Positions 23,543-31,500 of a stretch of DNA of 33,584 nt are shown here, in pieces (position 1 is the first letter of the stretch; every line of letters starts with the position of its first letter). Made by a program: the position numbers and the translations under genes. Below the pieces are notes generated by a model. The model was given only the letters and a program-made list of their open reading frames with translations, was not told the origin of the DNA and did no database searches. This DNA comes from Tissierellia bacterium. Its GTDB lineage: Bacteria > Bacillota > Clostridia > Tissierellales > Tissierellaceae. The stretch spans positions 1-33,584 of the forward strand of contig JAAYQJ010000167.1 of the NCBI GenBank assembly GCA_012519355.1. Reading direction: 5' to 3'.

Positions 23543-24235
23543 TTATGACCTTTTTTCTGTAAGTTGATTGAAGTCAATTAGGCGATATCTTAGCTTGTGA
23601 AATGCATTGTAGTCATACATATTGTTTTCACCATAGGAAACCTTAACATGTACTGTATGGTCTCCTTTGTATCCCCAGAAACCGCCAATATTGTAGATCT
23701 TACTTGGATCATAACCTAGTTCAATTAATAGACCCCTTGTAAATCCTGCATAACCTCCACCACCGCACATGAGGAATATATGCTTATCTTCTGGAAAAAG
23801 GTCCTTAACTATCATTTCTGATTCTTCAAAATTTGCTGTCACTGAAGCTATGTTTCCGTCATCATCCCATGTTAAGGTGAACAAGGTAGGTCCATTATAT
23901 TGGGTTTTTGCTACTTCTGGTGGTAAACCAGTTAAGTTAGCAAGATAAGGATATGGAACTACTTCAAATCCTTCAACAGTGCCTGATAAGACTGGGTCTC
24001 CACCTATTGCACCATAGTCGCCTGGGTCCACTAGCATTCTAACATCAATATATGCTACATCCTCTCTTCCTAGCCATTGATCGATTGTTTCAACATTAAT
24101 GTTTTTGTCTACTCCAAACATGCTAGTTTCATCTGGCTCAGCAGCTGGTATTTCTGGTAATGCTTCATTACTAGAACAGGCTGCCAAAGATAAAGCTACT
24201 GCTAAAATGATAAGTAGTTTTAAATATTTTTTCAT
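23543..24235 (-). CDS. Rhodanese-like lipoprotein
   Basis: A 230-residue surface lipoprotein (lipobox LAAC, Cys20) with one rhodanese-like domain from about residue 47. VAYIDVRMLVDPGDY (60-74) corresponds to the DVR segment of rhodanese, and FLMCGGGGYAGFTRGLLIELGY (155-176) contains the active-site loop with Cys157. The loop C-G-G-G-G-Y-A-G lacks the Arg seen in classical sulfurtransferases, so the sulfur acceptor or role may differ. GFWGYKG follows in the usual structural place. A loop with GLPPEVAKTQYNGPTLFTLTWDDDG (103-127) is an insertion relative to the standard fold. First gene of the operon with the flavin-type lipoprotein. Confidence 0.8.
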   Translation of the reverse strand: MKKYLKLLIILAVALSLAACSSNEALPEIPAAEPDETSMFGVDKNINVETIDQWLGREDVAYIDVRMLVDPGDYGAIGGDPVLSGTVEGFEVVPYPYLANLTGLPPEVAKTQYNGPTLFTLTWDDDGNIASVTANFEESEMIVKDLFPEDKHIFLMCGGGGYAGFTRGLLIELGYDPSKIYNIGGFWGYKGDHTVHVKVSYGENNMYDYNAFHKLRYRLIDFNQLTEKRS

Positions 24236-24255
24236 TTACATCCCCCCTATATTTT

Positions 24256-24283
24256 ATTGTATCATTAGTGAAATTATTGTCAA
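24256..24283 (-). promoter_or_regulatory. Near-consensus promoter of the lipoprotein operon
   Basis: TTGACA (24283-24278), a 16-base spacer and TACAAT (24261-24256) read toward the rhodanese-like gene. A GGGGGG ribosome site follows, eight bases before its ATG at 24235. Confidence 0.75.
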
Positions 24284-24465
24284 TTAATTATGGGAAATAT
24301 TGTCACTTTTGTAAATTTGATTGGTCTTTTTACAAAAGCTTTTATTATAATATTTGACTTACTAGTTCAATACAGTCTTCCTCTGTATTATGATTTTACT
24401 AATTATATTTTTGTAAGTCTGTGGCTAAAATTTTTGGTTAATATATTAACTATTTTAGGGGGAAT

Positions 24466-24497
24466 TAAAAATCCCTTGATTGTTTACAATCAAGGGA
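24466..24497 (-). terminator. Intrinsic terminator after the PPC/DUF296 gene
   Basis: TCCCTTGATTG and CAATCAAGGGA pair perfectly over 11 bases around a 4-base loop, followed on the minus strand by TTTTTAATT. It begins 22 bases after the DUF296 stop. Confidence 0.88.
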
Positions 24498-24518
24498 CTA
24501 TATTCATTACAAAATGGC

Positions 24519-24944
24519 TTATTTGCTTAAATCTAATAGGTTAATGCCTATCTCATGGCTAAATTCTCTGTCTACCCTGCCTTCAATTACATCAATTATT
24601 ATTTCTCCTGTAGCACTGATATAAGCATGGTTTAAATGACCACCAAACATATTGTAACTATCATCACACAATCCTATATGAAGATGTATATATACTTCAC
24701 CATCCATCTCAGAAATATTTCCTACTAAACTTATAACCTCCATATCACCTTCAAATTCCTTAGAAAAATATTCCTTTTCCCCTATTTTAAATAATCCAAT
24801 TTTAGCTTTACTTACGGCTCCAATACCAGATACACTTCCAAGGTGTATTTCTTCCTTAGCTGCCAAGCTTTTTATGGATTCTACGATCTCTTCTCCTCTT
24901 TCTAACCTAACTACATATTTATTCCCAAATCTCTTGTATTCCAT
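24519..24944 (-). CDS. PPC (DUF296) domain protein
   Basis: A 141-residue protein that is essentially one PPC/DUF296 domain, a trimeric fold found in plant AT-hook proteins and as a stand-alone protein in bacteria. SLAAKEEIHLGSVSGIGAV (about residues 26-44) and HLHIGLCDDSYNMFGGHL (87-104) are diagnostic; the histidines of the latter form the metal-like site. The protein contains no AT-hook, so DNA binding, often given in annotation, is unproven. It has its own AAAGGAGT ribosome site and terminator, so it is a single-gene unit. Function in bacteria is not established. Confidence 0.88.
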   Translation of the reverse strand: MEYKRFGNKYVVRLERGEEIVESIKSLAAKEEIHLGSVSGIGAVSKAKIGLFKIGEKEYFSKEFEGDMEVISLVGNISEMDGEVYIHLHIGLCDDSYNMFGGHLNHAYISATGEIIIDVIEGRVDREFSHEIGINLLDLSK

Positions 24945-25048
24945 TATAATACTCCTTTCTCACCAGATAATTCTTACGTCCTTCCTCAATGTTTTCTTAT
25001 TTTAATAGTTTCCCTTATAGTACTAATTTTAATCTAAAATATATATAT

Positions 25049-26110
25049 TTATTTAATACTTAATAAGCCAGATTTCATAGCTAGTTTCCTAAGGACTGGA
25101 TTGTACATGGCTGGAGATTTTAAATTTTTCATAATTAGATTTAACCTAATATCCCTTACCTTATTCTTATACCTATCCAAAAATCCATCTAAACCAACTT
25201 CAAGACTCTGGGCTAAATATAAGGAGGTTTTCAAGGCATAGCTTATTCCCTCAGCTGAACTAGGGCTAATTGCCCCTGCAGCCTCACCAACTAAGGCAAT
25301 ATTTTCATTTCCCGCATAAAACTGGGCTAGTTTCTTTGGCCTATAGATGAAAGCCCCTTCTGTTTTTACCTTGTTATTAAATACTAAACCTAATTCTTTC
25401 AATTTTCCTTTTAAGATCTGGTATTTTTCTATAGGATTATCTTTGGGCTTAAGAGCAGACCCTAATAAGAGATAATTCTCCTTGGGGATAATCCAAGAAT
25501 AGAAGTCGCTTATTTCTCCATCAAAAATAGCTGTGAAATATGGCATAGGATCTGAAGATTCATACCATTCCTGTATAGATATATACTCAACTGGGGCAAG
25601 AAAGTCCTTGCTAATAGACCTCCTAACTTTAGAGAAAGAACCATCTGCTCCGATAATAAGCTTTGTCTTAGCAGTAATCTCTTTTCCATTGGATATATAT
25701 TTTAATTCATATCCACCAGGTATTTTAGAAAAGCTTTTAAATAGGCAGTTAAACTTCTTATCTATACTAGTTGGAAGTAACGAAACCAACCACCTATCAA
25801 ACTTCTCCCTATCCATATTGTAATAGAAACGCTGGTATAGCCTTTCCTGATTATTTGTTAAATCTATAGTCCTAACTGCAAAAAGTTGTGGATCAACTAA
25901 AAGATCCTTAGGTACTCCTAAGCCTAGCTTTGCAATCATCTTCTGTGCATCAGGGGCAAGCAAGCCTCCACAAGGTTTTCTTATCTTATTTTTAGGATTT
26001 ACATTTGCTAGGTCTCTTTTATCAATCAATAGGACATTATATTTATCACCGACTAACCTTGCAAGATTAGCCCCAGCTGGACCTGAGCCTATAATTGCTA
26101 TATCATACAT
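25049..26110 (-). CDS. Geranylgeranyl-reductase-family FAD-dependent oxidoreductase
   Basis: A flavoprotein of the COG0644 family, which reduces isoprenoid double bonds in lipids or quinones. The dinucleotide fold is clear: YDIAIIGSGPAGANLARL at the N-terminus, PCGGLLAPDAQ (about residues 46-56), IIGADGSFSKVRR (about 152-164) and VGEAAGAISPSSAEGISYAL (about 273-292), the second FAD motif. I place the start at 26110 because GAGGTG lies four bases before that ATG; an ATG twelve bases upstream is possible. Length 353. The substrate is unknown; in Clostridia these proteins may act on polyprenyl or menaquinone-like compounds. It stands alone, with no strong terminator after it. Confidence 0.85.
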   Translation of the reverse strand: MYDIAIIGSGPAGANLARLVGDKYNVLLIDKRDLANVNPKNKIRKPCGGLLAPDAQKMIAKLGLGVPKDLLVDPQLFAVRTIDLTNNQERLYQRFYYNMDREKFDRWLVSLLPTSIDKKFNCLFKSFSKIPGGYELKYISNGKEITAKTKLIIGADGSFSKVRRSISKDFLAPVEYISIQEWYESSDPMPYFTAIFDGEISDFYSWIIPKENYLLLGSALKPKDNPIEKYQILKGKLKELGLVFNNKVKTEGAFIYRPKKLAQFYAGNENIALVGEAAGAISPSSAEGISYALKTSLYLAQSLEVGLDGFLDRYKNKVRDIRLNLIMKNLKSPAMYNPVLRKLAMKSGLLSIK

Positions 26111-26150
26111 AATGCACCTCATTATTTCTTATTTATCACCTTGTCTTATT

Positions 26151-26366
26151 CTATTCTTCATCATCTCTCCTATATTCTAAAATATCACCTGGTTGACAGT
26201 CTAAAGCATCACAGATTGCCTCTAAAGTGGAGAATCTAATAGCCTTTGCCTTCCCATTTTTTAGTATAGAAATATTCGCCATAGTTATTCCAACTTTCTC
26301 AGAAAGTTCTGTAACACTCATCTTCCTCTTAGCCAACATCACATCAAGATTAATAATAATAGCCAT
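26151..26366 (-). CDS. XRE-family transcriptional regulator (YozG-like)
   Basis: A 71-residue regulator that is nothing more than a Cro/C1-type helix-turn-helix: IINLDVMLAKRKMSVTELSEKVGITMANISILKNGKAKAIRFSTLEAICDALDCQPGDILEY covers nearly all of it, so I give only its limits, residues 3-65. ATG at 26366 has GAGGTG six bases before it; a GTG nine bases upstream is in frame but lies in that ribosome site. It is ten bases behind the DUF2975 membrane-protein gene, a pairing common in Firmicutes. It probably controls its own operon through the repeats at 26888-26928. Confidence 0.9.
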   Translation of the reverse strand: MAIIINLDVMLAKRKMSVTELSEKVGITMANISILKNGKAKAIRFSTLEAICDALDCQPGDILEYRRDDEE

Positions 26367-26376
26367 TGTATTCACC

Positions 26377-26856
26377 TCAAATCGTTAAGTCATTATCTCT
26401 TTTTATGTCTATGGCATTCTGAAGTAGCTTTTGAAGAACTGCAGCGAAGACTGATACTACCATTGGCCCGAAAATAAAGATCATGCCAAGGATTATGACT
26501 CCAGGAGCATCATCAACTTCTGCCACAATATAATAAAGTGGCATACAGACTAGATGTAATATGCTTATCAAGCCAGCGCAGTTTTTTATATTTTTTATAG
26601 CTTTTACAGATAGGTCTGAAAATGCCTCATTACGGTCAATATAGGTCAAGAGTTTAAAGGCTTGGTAGAGGGCAATAAAAAATGGTATTGCTGATAGATA
26701 CAAGGTAGTTAAAATACCATATAATATAAAAGCAATTCTAGTGCTACTTGTTGCAGCTTCTTTAGTAAATATAGGAAAAATAATTATACATAAGGCTAGG
26801 ATTGGAAGCCCAATAAAAAATATTGCTGTTTTTAAAAGGATTGTCTCCTTCTTCAT
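26377..26856 (-). CDS. DUF2975 four-helix membrane protein
   Basis: A 159-residue membrane protein with four hydrophobic helices at about residues 10-30, 41-66, 90-112 and 121-145, matching DUF2975. YIDRNEAFSDLSVKAIKNI (about 70-88), between helices two and three, is a family motif (DxxxxFS...A...I). The true start is the ATG at 26856 with GAGGTG six bases upstream, not the GTG nine bases earlier that overlaps this site. Genetically paired with the XRE regulator behind it. The family function is unknown; such pairs are suspected to form a membrane-sensing regulatory unit. Confidence 0.85.
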   Translation of the reverse strand: MKKETILLKTAIFFIGLPILALCIIIFPIFTKEAATSSTRIAFILYGILTTLYLSAIPFFIALYQAFKLLTYIDRNEAFSDLSVKAIKNIKNCAGLISILHLVCMPLYYIVAEVDDAPGVIILGMIFIFGPMVVSVFAAVLQKLLQNAIDIKRDNDLTI

Positions 26857-26887
26857 AAAATTCACCTCTTAAATATTATTATGAATT

Positions 26888-26928
26888 ATTTTACCATAAT
26901 ATTTATCGTTTATCAATAAATATTTATC
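26888..26928 (-). promoter_or_regulatory. Promoter with repeated operator-like sites for the DUF2975-XRE operon
   Basis: TTGATA (26916-26911), a 17-base spacer and TAAAAT (26893-26888) form a good promoter. The 10-base direct repeat GATAAATATT occurs at 26928-26919 and 26907-26898, exactly two helical turns apart, with a further GATAAA between them. The second copy lies in the spacer and the first just upstream of the -35, which is typical of an autorepressor site. Confidence 0.65.
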
Positions 26929-26975
26929 CCAATTCGTTAATTATTTATTGATTCTTGCCTTTGTATTATAAACAA

Positions 26976-27005
26976 AAAAATAAAACCTCTAATATTCAGA
27001 GGTTT
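26976..27005 (-). terminator. Intrinsic terminator after the 27,024 gene
   Basis: AAACCTCT and AGAGGTTT form an 8-bp stem around a 7-base loop, followed on the minus strand by TATTTTTTTG. It starts 18 bases past the stop of the small protein. Confidence 0.88.
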
Positions 27006-27023
27006 CTTTACTAAACTAGTTGC

Positions 27024-27323
27024 CTATACAGTCCTAACTATATCATTAAATTCTTTTATTATCTTCTTAATCTTTTCTTCTCCTATTTCCTCAATACTTT
27101 TACCCATATCTAGGTGGTATTCTTCTATAAACTCATCTACTTTTTCCTTGGTCCTGCTATCTAATTTGTTATAGAAGTTTCCTAATACTGTGGTTAAAGC
27201 AATAAATGGATTCTTTTCTATGAAGTAGGATTCTGCCAAAACACCTATACCATATCTTTCGCATTTAAATACTGCCCTAAATGTTGTTTCTATTTGAAAG
27301 GCATATTTATAGGTATCAAACAT
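27024..27323 (-). CDS. Small protein of unknown function
   Basis: A 99-residue soluble protein that I do not recognise. It opens MFDTYKYAFQIETTFRAVFK, is rich in aromatic residues in its first 45 positions and turns charged and helical afterwards: LDSRTKEKVDEFIEEYHLD (about 54-72) and EEIGEEKIKKIIKEFNDI (about 77-94). There is one Cys (about 21) and no membrane segment. The ATG at 27323 has GGGAGG six bases upstream, preferred over the ATG eighteen bases earlier. It forms its own unit with an AT-rich upstream region (TATAAT boxes near 27355 and 27385) and a good terminator, so it is likely a real gene. Confidence 0.65.
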   Translation of the reverse strand: MFDTYKYAFQIETTFRAVFKCERYGIGVLAESYFIEKNPFIALTTVLGNFYNKLDSRTKEKVDEFIEEYHLDMGKSIEEIGEEKIKKIIKEFNDIVRTV

Positions 27324-27432
27324 ATATAAGCCTCCCTTCATAAAGAATTTATTATATCTCTAATTCTACTTATATGTATTATAACATAAATTATATATTT
27401 CTTTCATCATAGGTGGTATAAATTGAGCAATG

Positions 27433-27460
27433 AAAAAAAGGTCTACCAATTGGCAGACCT
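27433..27460 (-). terminator. Intrinsic terminator of the acc operon
   Basis: AGGTCTGCC and GGTAGACCT pair over nine bases (one G-U) around AATT, then a run of seven T on the minus strand. It touches the accA stop codon. Confidence 0.93.
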
Positions 27461-28400
27461 AGAAAATACTTCTAAATTTTTCATATCTCTTATTTATTAA
27501 TTCCTCTGCTTCTAATTCCATAAGAGATTTTATTTCTTGGGAAATATATTTCTTAATATTCCTTGCTGTAAGATACTTATCCTTATGAGCTCCACCTAGG
27601 GGTTCCCTTATTAGCTTATCTATAACTCCAAAGGCTAGTAGGTCCTTGGCAGTTAGCTTCATGACCTTGGCTCCTTCTTCAGCCTTTTTTGCATCTTTCC
27701 AAAGAATGCTTGCAAGACCTTCAGGAGAAATTACTGAGTAGATGGAATTTTCCAGCATCCCTATCCTATCTCCAACTCCAAGGGCCAAGGCACCACCAGA
27801 ACCCCCTTCACCTATAATAATAGAAATAATTGGTGTCTTTAGCCTGCTCATTTCCATCAAGTTTAAGGCTATGGCTTCACCCTGCCCTCTTTCTTCTGCT
27901 CCTAAGCCACAATAAGCACCAGGAGTATCTATAAAGGTAATTACTGGCCTATTAAACTTTTCAGCCTGTTTCATAAGCCTTAATGCCTTTCTATAGCCTT
28001 CAGGATTTGGCATACCAAAGTTTCTTTTGATGTTTTCCTTAGTATTCCTCCCCTTCTGATGGCCTATTATGGTAACTGGAATCCCTTCAAACCATCCTAT
28101 ACCACCTATTATGGCGCCATCATCTCCAAAATACCTATCTCCATGAAGTTCCATAAAATCCTCTATTAGGATTTCAATATAATCTAAGCTTGTAGGCCTA
28201 TCTTGGTGCCTTGCTATATTCACGATTTGCCATGGACTTAAGTTTTCATAAATCTGTTTTTTAATGGCATTTACTTTTCTTGATAAAATGTATATTTCAT
28301 GGGAAAAATCAATATTATTTTTCTCTGAAATCTCTTTTAACTCATTGATCTTGTTTTCAAGCTCTATAACCAGTTTTTCAGACTCTATGAACTTACTCAT
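27459..28400 (-). CDS. accA: AccA, acetyl-CoA carboxylase carboxyltransferase alpha subunit
   Basis: Half of the carboxyltransferase that moves CO2 from carboxybiotin to acetyl-CoA, making malonyl-CoA for fatty acid synthesis. From the ATG at 28400 it has 313 residues, the usual size. [66 protein letters not shown] and [19 protein letters not shown] are all standard, as is the oxyanion and biotin region around [23 protein letters not shown]. The GTG at 28409 is in frame, but the GGTGGAG ribosome site lies next to the ATG at 28400, whose first bases overlap the end of accD. Last gene of the operon. Confidence 0.95.
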   Translation of the reverse strand: MSKFIESEKLVIELENKINELKEISEKNNIDFSHEIYILSRKVNAIKKQIYENLSPWQIVNIARHQDRPTSLDYIEILIEDFMELHGDRYFGDDGAIIGGIGWFEGIPVTIIGHQKGRNTKENIKRNFGMPNPEGYRKALRLMKQAEKFNRPVITFIDTPGAYCGLGAEERGQGEAIALNLMEMSRLKTPIISIIIGEGGSGGALALGVGDRIGMLENSIYSVISPEGLASILWKDAKKAEEGAKVMKLTAKDLLAFGVIDKLIREPLGGAHKDKYLTARNIKKYISQEIKSLMELEAEELINKRYEKFRSIF

Positions 28401-29226
28401 GGACTCCACCCCCCTTGGAATGAAGTCTTAGTATGCTTGATAGGGTTTCCTTCATATCCTCTCTTTTTACTATCTTGTCTATAAAACCCTTTTCTAATAA
28501 AAATTCTGCCCTTTGAAAACCTTCAGGTAATTTTTGTCTAATGGTCTGTTCTATTACTCTAGGACCTGCAAAACCAATTAAGGCTCCTGGCTCTGCAAGG
28601 ATTATATCACCTAACATAGCAAAGCTAGCTGTAACTCCACCAGTAGTTGGATCTGTTAAGACAGATATATAGAGTAGGCCACTTTCATCTAGCCTAGCCA
28701 AGGCAGCTGAAGTCTTTGCCATTTGCATAAGGGATAAAATACCTTCCTGCATCCTAGCCCCACCTGAGGCTGAAAATATTATTATGGGTAGTTCCTTTTC
28801 AATTGCTTTTTCTATAGCCCTTGTAATTTTTTCTCCTACAACTGTTCCCATACTTCCCATCATAAAACTAGGATTCATTATACATATAACTGCTCTTTGT
28901 CCATTTATATCTCCCTCACCTGAGATGACTCCTTCCTTTTCCATACTTACTTCTTTGGCTTTAGCAAGCTTAGCCTTGTAATCAGGAAAATCTAATGGAT
29001 TTGAAGATTCTAAGTCTATATCAAATTCTATAAATGTACCCTGGTCTATTATATCTTCTATTATTTTTCTAGGCTCAATTCTAGAATCCTTAATCTTATC
29101 ATAGGAAGTATTTACTAGCTTATTAACATTTTCAACTTCTTTAGCCTTTAAAAGGTCTTCCCTATCTGGTTTTCCTTGAACTGGTATTGTTGCATATTTT
29201 TTCTTTGTAAAGAAATCCTTAAGCAT
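28393..29226 (-). CDS. accD: AccD, carboxyltransferase beta subunit without zinc-ribbon cysteines
   Basis: Partner of AccA in the carboxyltransferase. The 277-residue core is standard: [17 protein letters not shown] (about 53-69), [60 protein letters not shown] and [20 protein letters not shown] are all recognisable. In most bacteria residues about 23-50 form a four-Cys zinc ribbon. Here the equivalent 52-residue N-terminal section contains no cysteine at all and reads [20 protein letters not shown]. The length is kept, so this is replacement rather than truncation. The only Cys of the protein lies within AVICIMNP. Activity is probably kept, but RNA- or substrate-binding roles proposed for the ribbon would be missing. 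Confidence 0.93.
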   Translation of the reverse strand: MLKDFFTKKKYATIPVQGKPDREDLLKAKEVENVNKLVNTSYDKIKDSRIEPRKIIEDIIDQGTFIEFDIDLESSNPLDFPDYKAKLAKAKEVSMEKEGVISGEGDINGQRAVICIMNPSFMMGSMGTVVGEKITRAIEKAIEKELPIIIFSASGGARMQEGILSLMQMAKTSAALARLDESGLLYISVLTDPTTGGVTASFAMLGDIILAEPGALIGFAGPRVIEQTIRQKLPEGFQRAEFLLEKGFIDKIVKREDMKETLSSILRLHSKGGGVHE

Positions 29227-29240
29227 TTATGACCTCCAAT

Positions 29241-30593
29241 CTATTTGTTTTCGCTAAATAAAACCTTTTCTATAAAGGATGTATCTATTTTATTCTGTAT
29301 AAATTCCTCATTGTTTAATATTTCCTTTTGAAAATCTACATTGGTTTTAATTCCAATTATGACTAACTCATCTAAGGCCCTCTTCATCCTGTTTATAGCT
29401 TCATTCCTGTTAGCTCCCCATACTATTAGCTTACCAATCATAGAGTCATAATTTGGGGGGATGATGTAGTCTTCGTAAATATGACTATCTACCCTTATAC
29501 CATAGCCTCCCGGAGCAAAGTATCTTTCTATTTTACCTGGAGAAGGCATGAAGTTTTTCTCAGGGTCTTCAGCATTTATCCTGCACTCAATAGAATGTCC
29601 ATTTATTCTAATATCATCCTGGACTAGGTCTAATTTTTCTCCATAGGCTATTTTAATCTGTTCCTTTATTAGGTCAACTCCAGTAATTTGCTCTGTAATT
29701 GGGTGTTCTACCTGTATTCTGGTATTCATCTCGATGAAATAAAAGTTCTTGTCCTTATCTAGTAAAAATTCTATTGTCCCTGCACTTACATAGTTAACAG
29801 CCCTAGCTGCCCTTAATGCTACCTCACCCATTTTCTTTCTTAGGCTTTCATTTATAATACTGCAAGGGGCCTCTTCTAGTACTTTTTGATTTCGCCTTTG
29901 AAGTGAGCAGTCCCTTTCACCTAAATGTATTATGTTCCCATGGGAATCCGCCAATATTTGGAACTCAATATGTCTAGGTTTTTCTATAAACTTTTCCAAA
30001 TACATCATATCATCATTGAAGGCAGCCATGGATTCTGATTTAGCCATATTGAATTTAGAAATAAACTCATCTTCATTATGGACTATCCTCATCCCTCGTC
30101 CACCGCCACCATTTGAGGCCTTTATCATTATTGGATAACCTATGTCTTTAGCCATTTCAAAGGCTTTATGAGCATCATTAGTAGCTTCCTTTGACCCTGG
30201 AACTACAGGTACACCTGCATCTATCATGGCCTTCCTGGCCTGGGCCTTATCTCCCATGATCTCTAAGTGTTCCTTATTAGGTCCAATAAATTTGATATTG
30301 TTTTTTATACAGGCATCTACAAGGTCCTTATCCTCAGACAAAAAACCATATCCAGGATGAATGGCATCTGCCTTGGTTACAAGAGCTGCGCTAATGATAT
30401 TTTCCATGTTTAAGTAGGATTTTCTTGATGGTGCAGGACCAATACAAATAGCTTCATCTGCCATGTGTACATGTATAGAATCCTCGTCTGCTTCAGAATA
30501 TATGGCTACTGTTTTTATCCCCATTTCTTTGCAGGTTCTAATGATTCTGACAGCTATTTCACCTCTGTTGGCAATTAATATCTTCCTAAACAT
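29241..30593 (-). CDS. accC: AccC, biotin carboxylase
   Basis: ATP-dependent carboxylation of the biotin on AccB. The 450 residues are the canonical length. MFRKILIANRGEIAVRIIRTCKEMG opens it; GYGFLSE, the ATP-grasp glycine loop KASNGGGGRGMRIV (about 159-172), HIEFQILADSHGN, RDCSLQRRNQKVLEEAP and FIEMNTRIQVEHPITEQITGVDL (about 286-308) mark the bicarbonate, biotin and metal sites. The first base of its stop region overlaps nothing; accD begins 14 bases later, and its own start overlaps the accB stop. No anomalies; could in principle serve another acyl-CoA carboxylase, but the operon argues for acetyl-CoA carboxylase. Confidence 0.96.
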   Translation of the reverse strand: MFRKILIANRGEIAVRIIRTCKEMGIKTVAIYSEADEDSIHVHMADEAICIGPAPSRKSYLNMENIISAALVTKADAIHPGYGFLSEDKDLVDACIKNNIKFIGPNKEHLEIMGDKAQARKAMIDAGVPVVPGSKEATNDAHKAFEMAKDIGYPIMIKASNGGGGRGMRIVHNEDEFISKFNMAKSESMAAFNDDMMYLEKFIEKPRHIEFQILADSHGNIIHLGERDCSLQRRNQKVLEEAPCSIINESLRKKMGEVALRAARAVNYVSAGTIEFLLDKDKNFYFIEMNTRIQVEHPITEQITGVDLIKEQIKIAYGEKLDLVQDDIRINGHSIECRINAEDPEKNFMPSPGKIERYFAPGGYGIRVDSHIYEDYIIPPNYDSMIGKLIVWGANRNEAINRMKRALDELVIIGIKTNVDFQKEILNNEEFIQNKIDTSFIEKVLFSENK

Positions 30594-31045
30594 TATACCC
30601 TCCTAATCTTCATTAAAGGTTGACCATATTGTACTATATCCTCATTTTTAACTAGTATTTCAACCACTTCTCCTGCTACTTCTGCTTCAATTTCATTCAT
30701 TAATTTCATTGCTTCGATTATACATAGGGTCTGCCCTTTTTCAACTATACCACCTATTTTTACAAAGCTCTCTTCTCCTGGTCCAGGAGCTTGGTAATAA
30801 GTCCCAACCATTGGGGATTTCACAATATATAGGTTTTCATTTTCTAATGAGATTTCTTCTCTTTGTGTAAGTTTCTTATCATCTGCAACTTCTATGGTAT
30901 TAGAAGCCTTAAAAGTTGAATCCTTGTCTTTATTAGAACTTCCTTTTGAGATTATTACTTTTGTATTATCTTTTTGAATCTCTACCCTTTCAATATCTGT
31001 ATTGTTTATGGTAATGATCAAATCCTTAATGTCTTTTATATCCAT
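30593..31045 (-). CDS. accB: AccB, biotin carboxyl carrier protein
   Basis: Carries the biotin between carboxylase and carboxyltransferase. From the ATG at 31045 the protein has 150 residues: an N-terminal helical segment (DIKDIKDLIITINNTDIE), a K/S/D-rich linker (about 34-70) and a C-terminal biotinyl domain. Lys114 in IIEAMKLMNE is the biotin attachment site, preceded by VKSPMVGTYYQAPGPGEESF (75-94) with the protruding thumb. The GAGGAGGTGA ribosome site is nine bases from this ATG but only three from the ATG at 31051, so the later start is better. First gene of accBCDA; overlaps accC by one codon. Confidence 0.95.
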   Translation of the reverse strand: MDIKDIKDLIITINNTDIERVEIQKDNTKVIISKGSSNKDKDSTFKASNTIEVADDKKLTQREEISLENENLYIVKSPMVGTYYQAPGPGEESFVKIGGIVEKGQTLCIIEAMKLMNEIEAEVAGEVVEILVKNEDIVQYGQPLMKIRRV

Positions 31046-31069
31046 CTTCATTCACCTCCTCATAAAAGT

Positions 31070-31103
31070 TTATAGTTTTTAAGAACTATAAGTATATATT
31101 ATA
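31070..31103 (-). promoter_or_regulatory. accB promoter -10 with palindromic operator candidate
   Basis: TATAAT (31103-31098) is followed six bases downstream by the inverted repeat TTATAGTT-CTTAAA-AACTATAA (31091-31070), with perfect 8-base arms, over the expected transcription start. No clear -35 is present. Fatty acid operons of Firmicutes are often controlled by FapR- or FabT-type repressors at such positions, but the sequence is not their known consensus. A leader hairpin is the alternative. Confidence 0.55.
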
Positions 31104-31124
31104 ACATATAATTTTATTCATCCG

Positions 31125-31157
31125 AATAAAAAACAACAGGAAAGCTCTCCTGCTGTT
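31125..31157 (-). terminator. Intrinsic terminator after the 31,208 gene
   Basis: Minus-strand AACAGCAGGA and TCCTGTTGTT pair over ten bases (one G-U) around a 6-base loop, followed by TTTTTATTC. The G-U pair exists only on the minus strand, which fixes its direction. Confidence 0.85.
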
Positions 31158-31207
31158 TTTAACTTATCTATAGCTCTTAACTGTTTTAATCATAGCCCTA
31201 CCCCTAT

Positions 31208-31423
31208 TTAATTTAGTCTTACTATTATTATCTCTATATTCTCTAAGGCTAGTGTATAAGCCACATAATAAATCCTTGAAGGTATGTCACTATCACAGCA
31301 ATCATGTAAAACTAGTAATTCATAAAGCTCATTAATACCTTCTATATCCTTACCATGTTTAGCCTGTATCTCTCTTAGTAGTTTTTCATCTACCTTATCC
31401 TTTAATAATATTCTATATCTCAT
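31208..31423 (-). CDS. Small protein of unknown function
   Basis: A 71-residue soluble protein I cannot place in a family. The first half is charged and helical (LLKDKVDEKLLREIQAKHGKD, here positions 6-26, split in the middle by LLREI). A Cys pair in VLHDCCDSDIPS (about 38-49) follows, then an IYYVAYTLALENIEIIIVRLN end that looks like a helix and strand. GGAGTGAT lies four bases before its ATG. It has its own terminator and a possible promoter, supporting a real gene rather than a chance frame. Confidence 0.6.
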   Translation of the reverse strand: MRYRILLKDKVDEKLLREIQAKHGKDIEGINELYELLVLHDCCDSDIPSRIYYVAYTLALENIEIIIVRLN

Positions 31424-31471
31424 ATAATCACTCCTATGAATTATTTTAATGCCGTGTACTTCTACTGTAGT

Positions 31472-31500
31472 TTTTACATTTTCTGCTTATTCATATCAAC
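31472..31500 (-). promoter_or_regulatory. Possible promoter of the 31,208 gene
   Basis: TTGATA (31500-31495), a 17-base spacer ending in TG and TAAAAA (31477-31472) read toward the small gene about 50 bases away. The -10 is weak. Confidence 0.35.

Noticed and set aside
24290-24544. Plus-strand frame of 84 residues between the rhodanese-like and DUF296 genes
   Set aside because: It runs through the DUF296 terminator hairpin and into the 3' end of that gene on the other strand, has no credible ribosome site, and its hydrophobicity follows from AT-richness.
24519-24944. Calling the DUF296 protein a transcription factor
   Set aside because: It has only the PPC domain and no AT-hook or other DNA-binding element.
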